This document shows, piece after piece, positions 12,724 through 13,593 of a stretch of 13,593 bases of DNA. Within the stretch, counting starts at the first letter, position 1. Each line of letters begins with the position of its first letter. This DNA comes from Candidatus Adiutrix sp. (GTDB taxonomy: Bacteria > Desulfobacterota > Desulfarculia > Adiutricales > Adiutricaceae): positions 1 to 13,593 of the forward strand of contig JAISRV010000337.1 of the NCBI GenBank assembly GCA_031273445.1, written 5' to 3'. The translations under genes and the position numbers were made by a program. The notes under the pieces are model-generated. The model was not told the origin of the DNA. It did not search any database and saw only the letters and a list, made by a program, of their open reading frames with translations.

Positions 12724-13593
12724 TTATAGATCAAGCTCGACTATTTCGTAGATGATCAGGTCCGGCAGCGGGACGGAAGAATCTGTGCCTTTCATGCCGG
12801 TAAAGAGGTCGTGCTTGAAAATGTGCCTGGTTTCGGCGAAGACGGAATGCAGAAACGGGGCCATGGCGCTGCTGAAGGAGTCGCGGAACAGCCAGACCCG
12901 CAGATCAGAGGCGGCATTGGGGTTGATGATGGTGAAGGGATGGTTGGAGAAAGGCATGGTGGTCATCTCCTCTGGAGCCGCCAGTCTTTCTCCGTTTTCA
13001 TCAATGCGTTTTAGTTTGGAAACAGGCTGCAGCCAGATCACCTTAAAGTTGTCGCCCGCTTCCGGCTTCAGGTAAATGAAGTTCCCAAAGCCGATCAGGT
13101 TGCCCTTAAAGGGCGGTCCCGGAACCAGGGCGTAAGGCGGAAGGCGCAGCTGCTTTTCCGGCGGCGCCTGACGATTGTAATAGTCGATAAAACCTTCGAC
13201 GGCCACGGAAGCGCCCAGAGCGTTCCAGTGGGTATCGGTTTTGTAATAGAGCAGGCCCCTGGCTTTGGCTTTCAGAAGCGCGGCCGTCGGGTCATAGACC
13301 GCAAGGCCGCCTTGGCGCAGCGTCTCCAGGAGAGATTCCGAATACCGCACCGGCGCCGGACGCACAAAATCAGGAAGATGCTCGCCATAGACCGAACTTT
13401 TAGCCGGCCCCAGAAAGAAAAATCTGGGCGTCGACTCATAACGCGCCAACCCTTCCCGAATCTGCTCTATCCGACGATTGACGCGGCGCGGCTTCATCAG
13501 ACCCGTCAGTTTGTCGGTCGCCCTCTCTTCAGAATTGCCGATGAAAAGCCAGCCTTCCTTGCCTTCGAAAGCCCGGTTGAAATCAGGCGCGTC
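12724..13593 (-). CDS. AlgX/AlgJ-like SGNH O-acetyltransferase-related protein (5' end outside window)
   Basis: The minus-strand frame stays open from the stop at 12724 to the window edge (289 codons), so the N-terminus is missing. An internal ATG at 13497 is not the start, because the upstream codons encode the family's FEGKEGWLFIGN and TDKLTGL segments. Known AlgX/AlgJ features are present: KSSVYGEHLP, then DTHWNALGA (visible-frame Asp120 and His122), and RDSFSS (Ser239 as nucleophile). Together they give the Asp-His-Ser set of SGNH-type acetyltransferases such as Pseudomonas AlgX, which O-acetylates exopolysaccharide in the periplasm with an MBOAT partner. The partner gene is not in view but may lie to the right. 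An alginate role should not be assumed, since these proteins serve many polysaccharides. Confidence 0.87.
   Translation of the reverse strand, partial: DAPDFNRAFEGKEGWLFIGNSEERATDKLTGLMKPRRVNRRIEQIREGLARYESTPRFFFLGPAKSSVYGEHLPDFVRPAPVRYSESLLETLRQGGLAVYDPTAALLKAKARGLLYYKTDTHWNALGASVAVEGFIDYYNRQAPPEKQLRLPPYALVPGPPFKGNLIGFGNFIYLKPEAGDNFKVIWLQPVSKLKRIDENGERLAAPEEMTTMPFSNHPFTIINPNAASDLRVWLFRDSFSSAMAPFLHSVFAETRHIFKHDLFTGMKGTDSSVPLPDLIIYEIVELDL

Noticed and set aside
1..13593. CRISPR array, tRNA, rRNA, insertion sequence or prophage
   Set aside because: No regularly spaced repeats, cloverleaf, transposase or integrase signature was seen on either strand.

Overview
The window is GC-rich and gene-dense, and reads as the chromosome of a motile Gram-negative bacterium. 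Flagellar hook genes are preceded by a sigma-54 (-24/-12) promoter, there is a periplasmic HtrA protease with a Sec signal peptide, an FmdB-type zinc ribbon, and a LytR_C-domain protein paired with a radical SAM/SPASM enzyme. The mix is most like a deltaproteobacterium (Desulfobacterota, Desulfovibrio-like). That placement is an inference from gene content and protein style, not from a marker gene.

Layout. (1) 1-4233, minus strand: a flagellar operon read fliK (hook-length control), flgD (hook cap/scaffold), flgE (hook protein, cut by the left edge). It starts at a near-consensus sigma-54 promoter at 4279-4295. A 13-bp inverted repeat at 4239-4278 lies between the promoter and the start codon and contains the fliK Shine-Dalgarno sequence. 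(2) 4510-5178, plus strand: a toxin-antitoxin module, with a ribbon-helix-helix-like antitoxin overlapping a Doc/Fic-family toxin by 4 nt. A palindromic operator with a third, 10-bp-phased half-site precedes it. (3) 5182-8213, minus strand: a probable operon of a metallo-beta-lactamase-fold hydrolase, the membrane metalloprotease HtpX and the periplasmic serine protease HtrA/DegP. The latter two suggest an envelope protein-quality role. (4) 8214-8469: a regulatory intergenic region with a strong minus-strand intrinsic terminator that serves no annotated gene, a 12-bp hairpin, and a sigma-70 promoter for the next gene.

(5) 8470-8874, plus strand: a monocistronic FmdB-type zinc-ribbon protein with its own promoter and terminator. 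(6) 8966-9401, plus strand: a small protein of unknown function behind a second good sigma-54 promoter, and therefore a candidate member of the flagellar regulon. (7) 9425-11886, plus strand: a secreted or anchored Ala/Pro-rich protein ending in a LytR_C domain, followed 4 nt later by a radical SAM/SPASM protein. (8) 11998-12705, plus strand: a pirin/YhhW-type cupin with all four metal ligands. (9) 12724-13593, minus strand: an AlgX/AlgJ-like SGNH protein cut by the right edge, suggesting polysaccharide O-acetylation beyond the window.

The points most worth following are the fliK promoter/palindrome arrangement, the sigma-54-driven orphan small gene, the orphan minus-strand terminator that implies an unannotated small transcript, and the coupled LytR_C plus radical SAM pair. 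I see no CRISPR array, tRNA, rRNA or insertion sequence.
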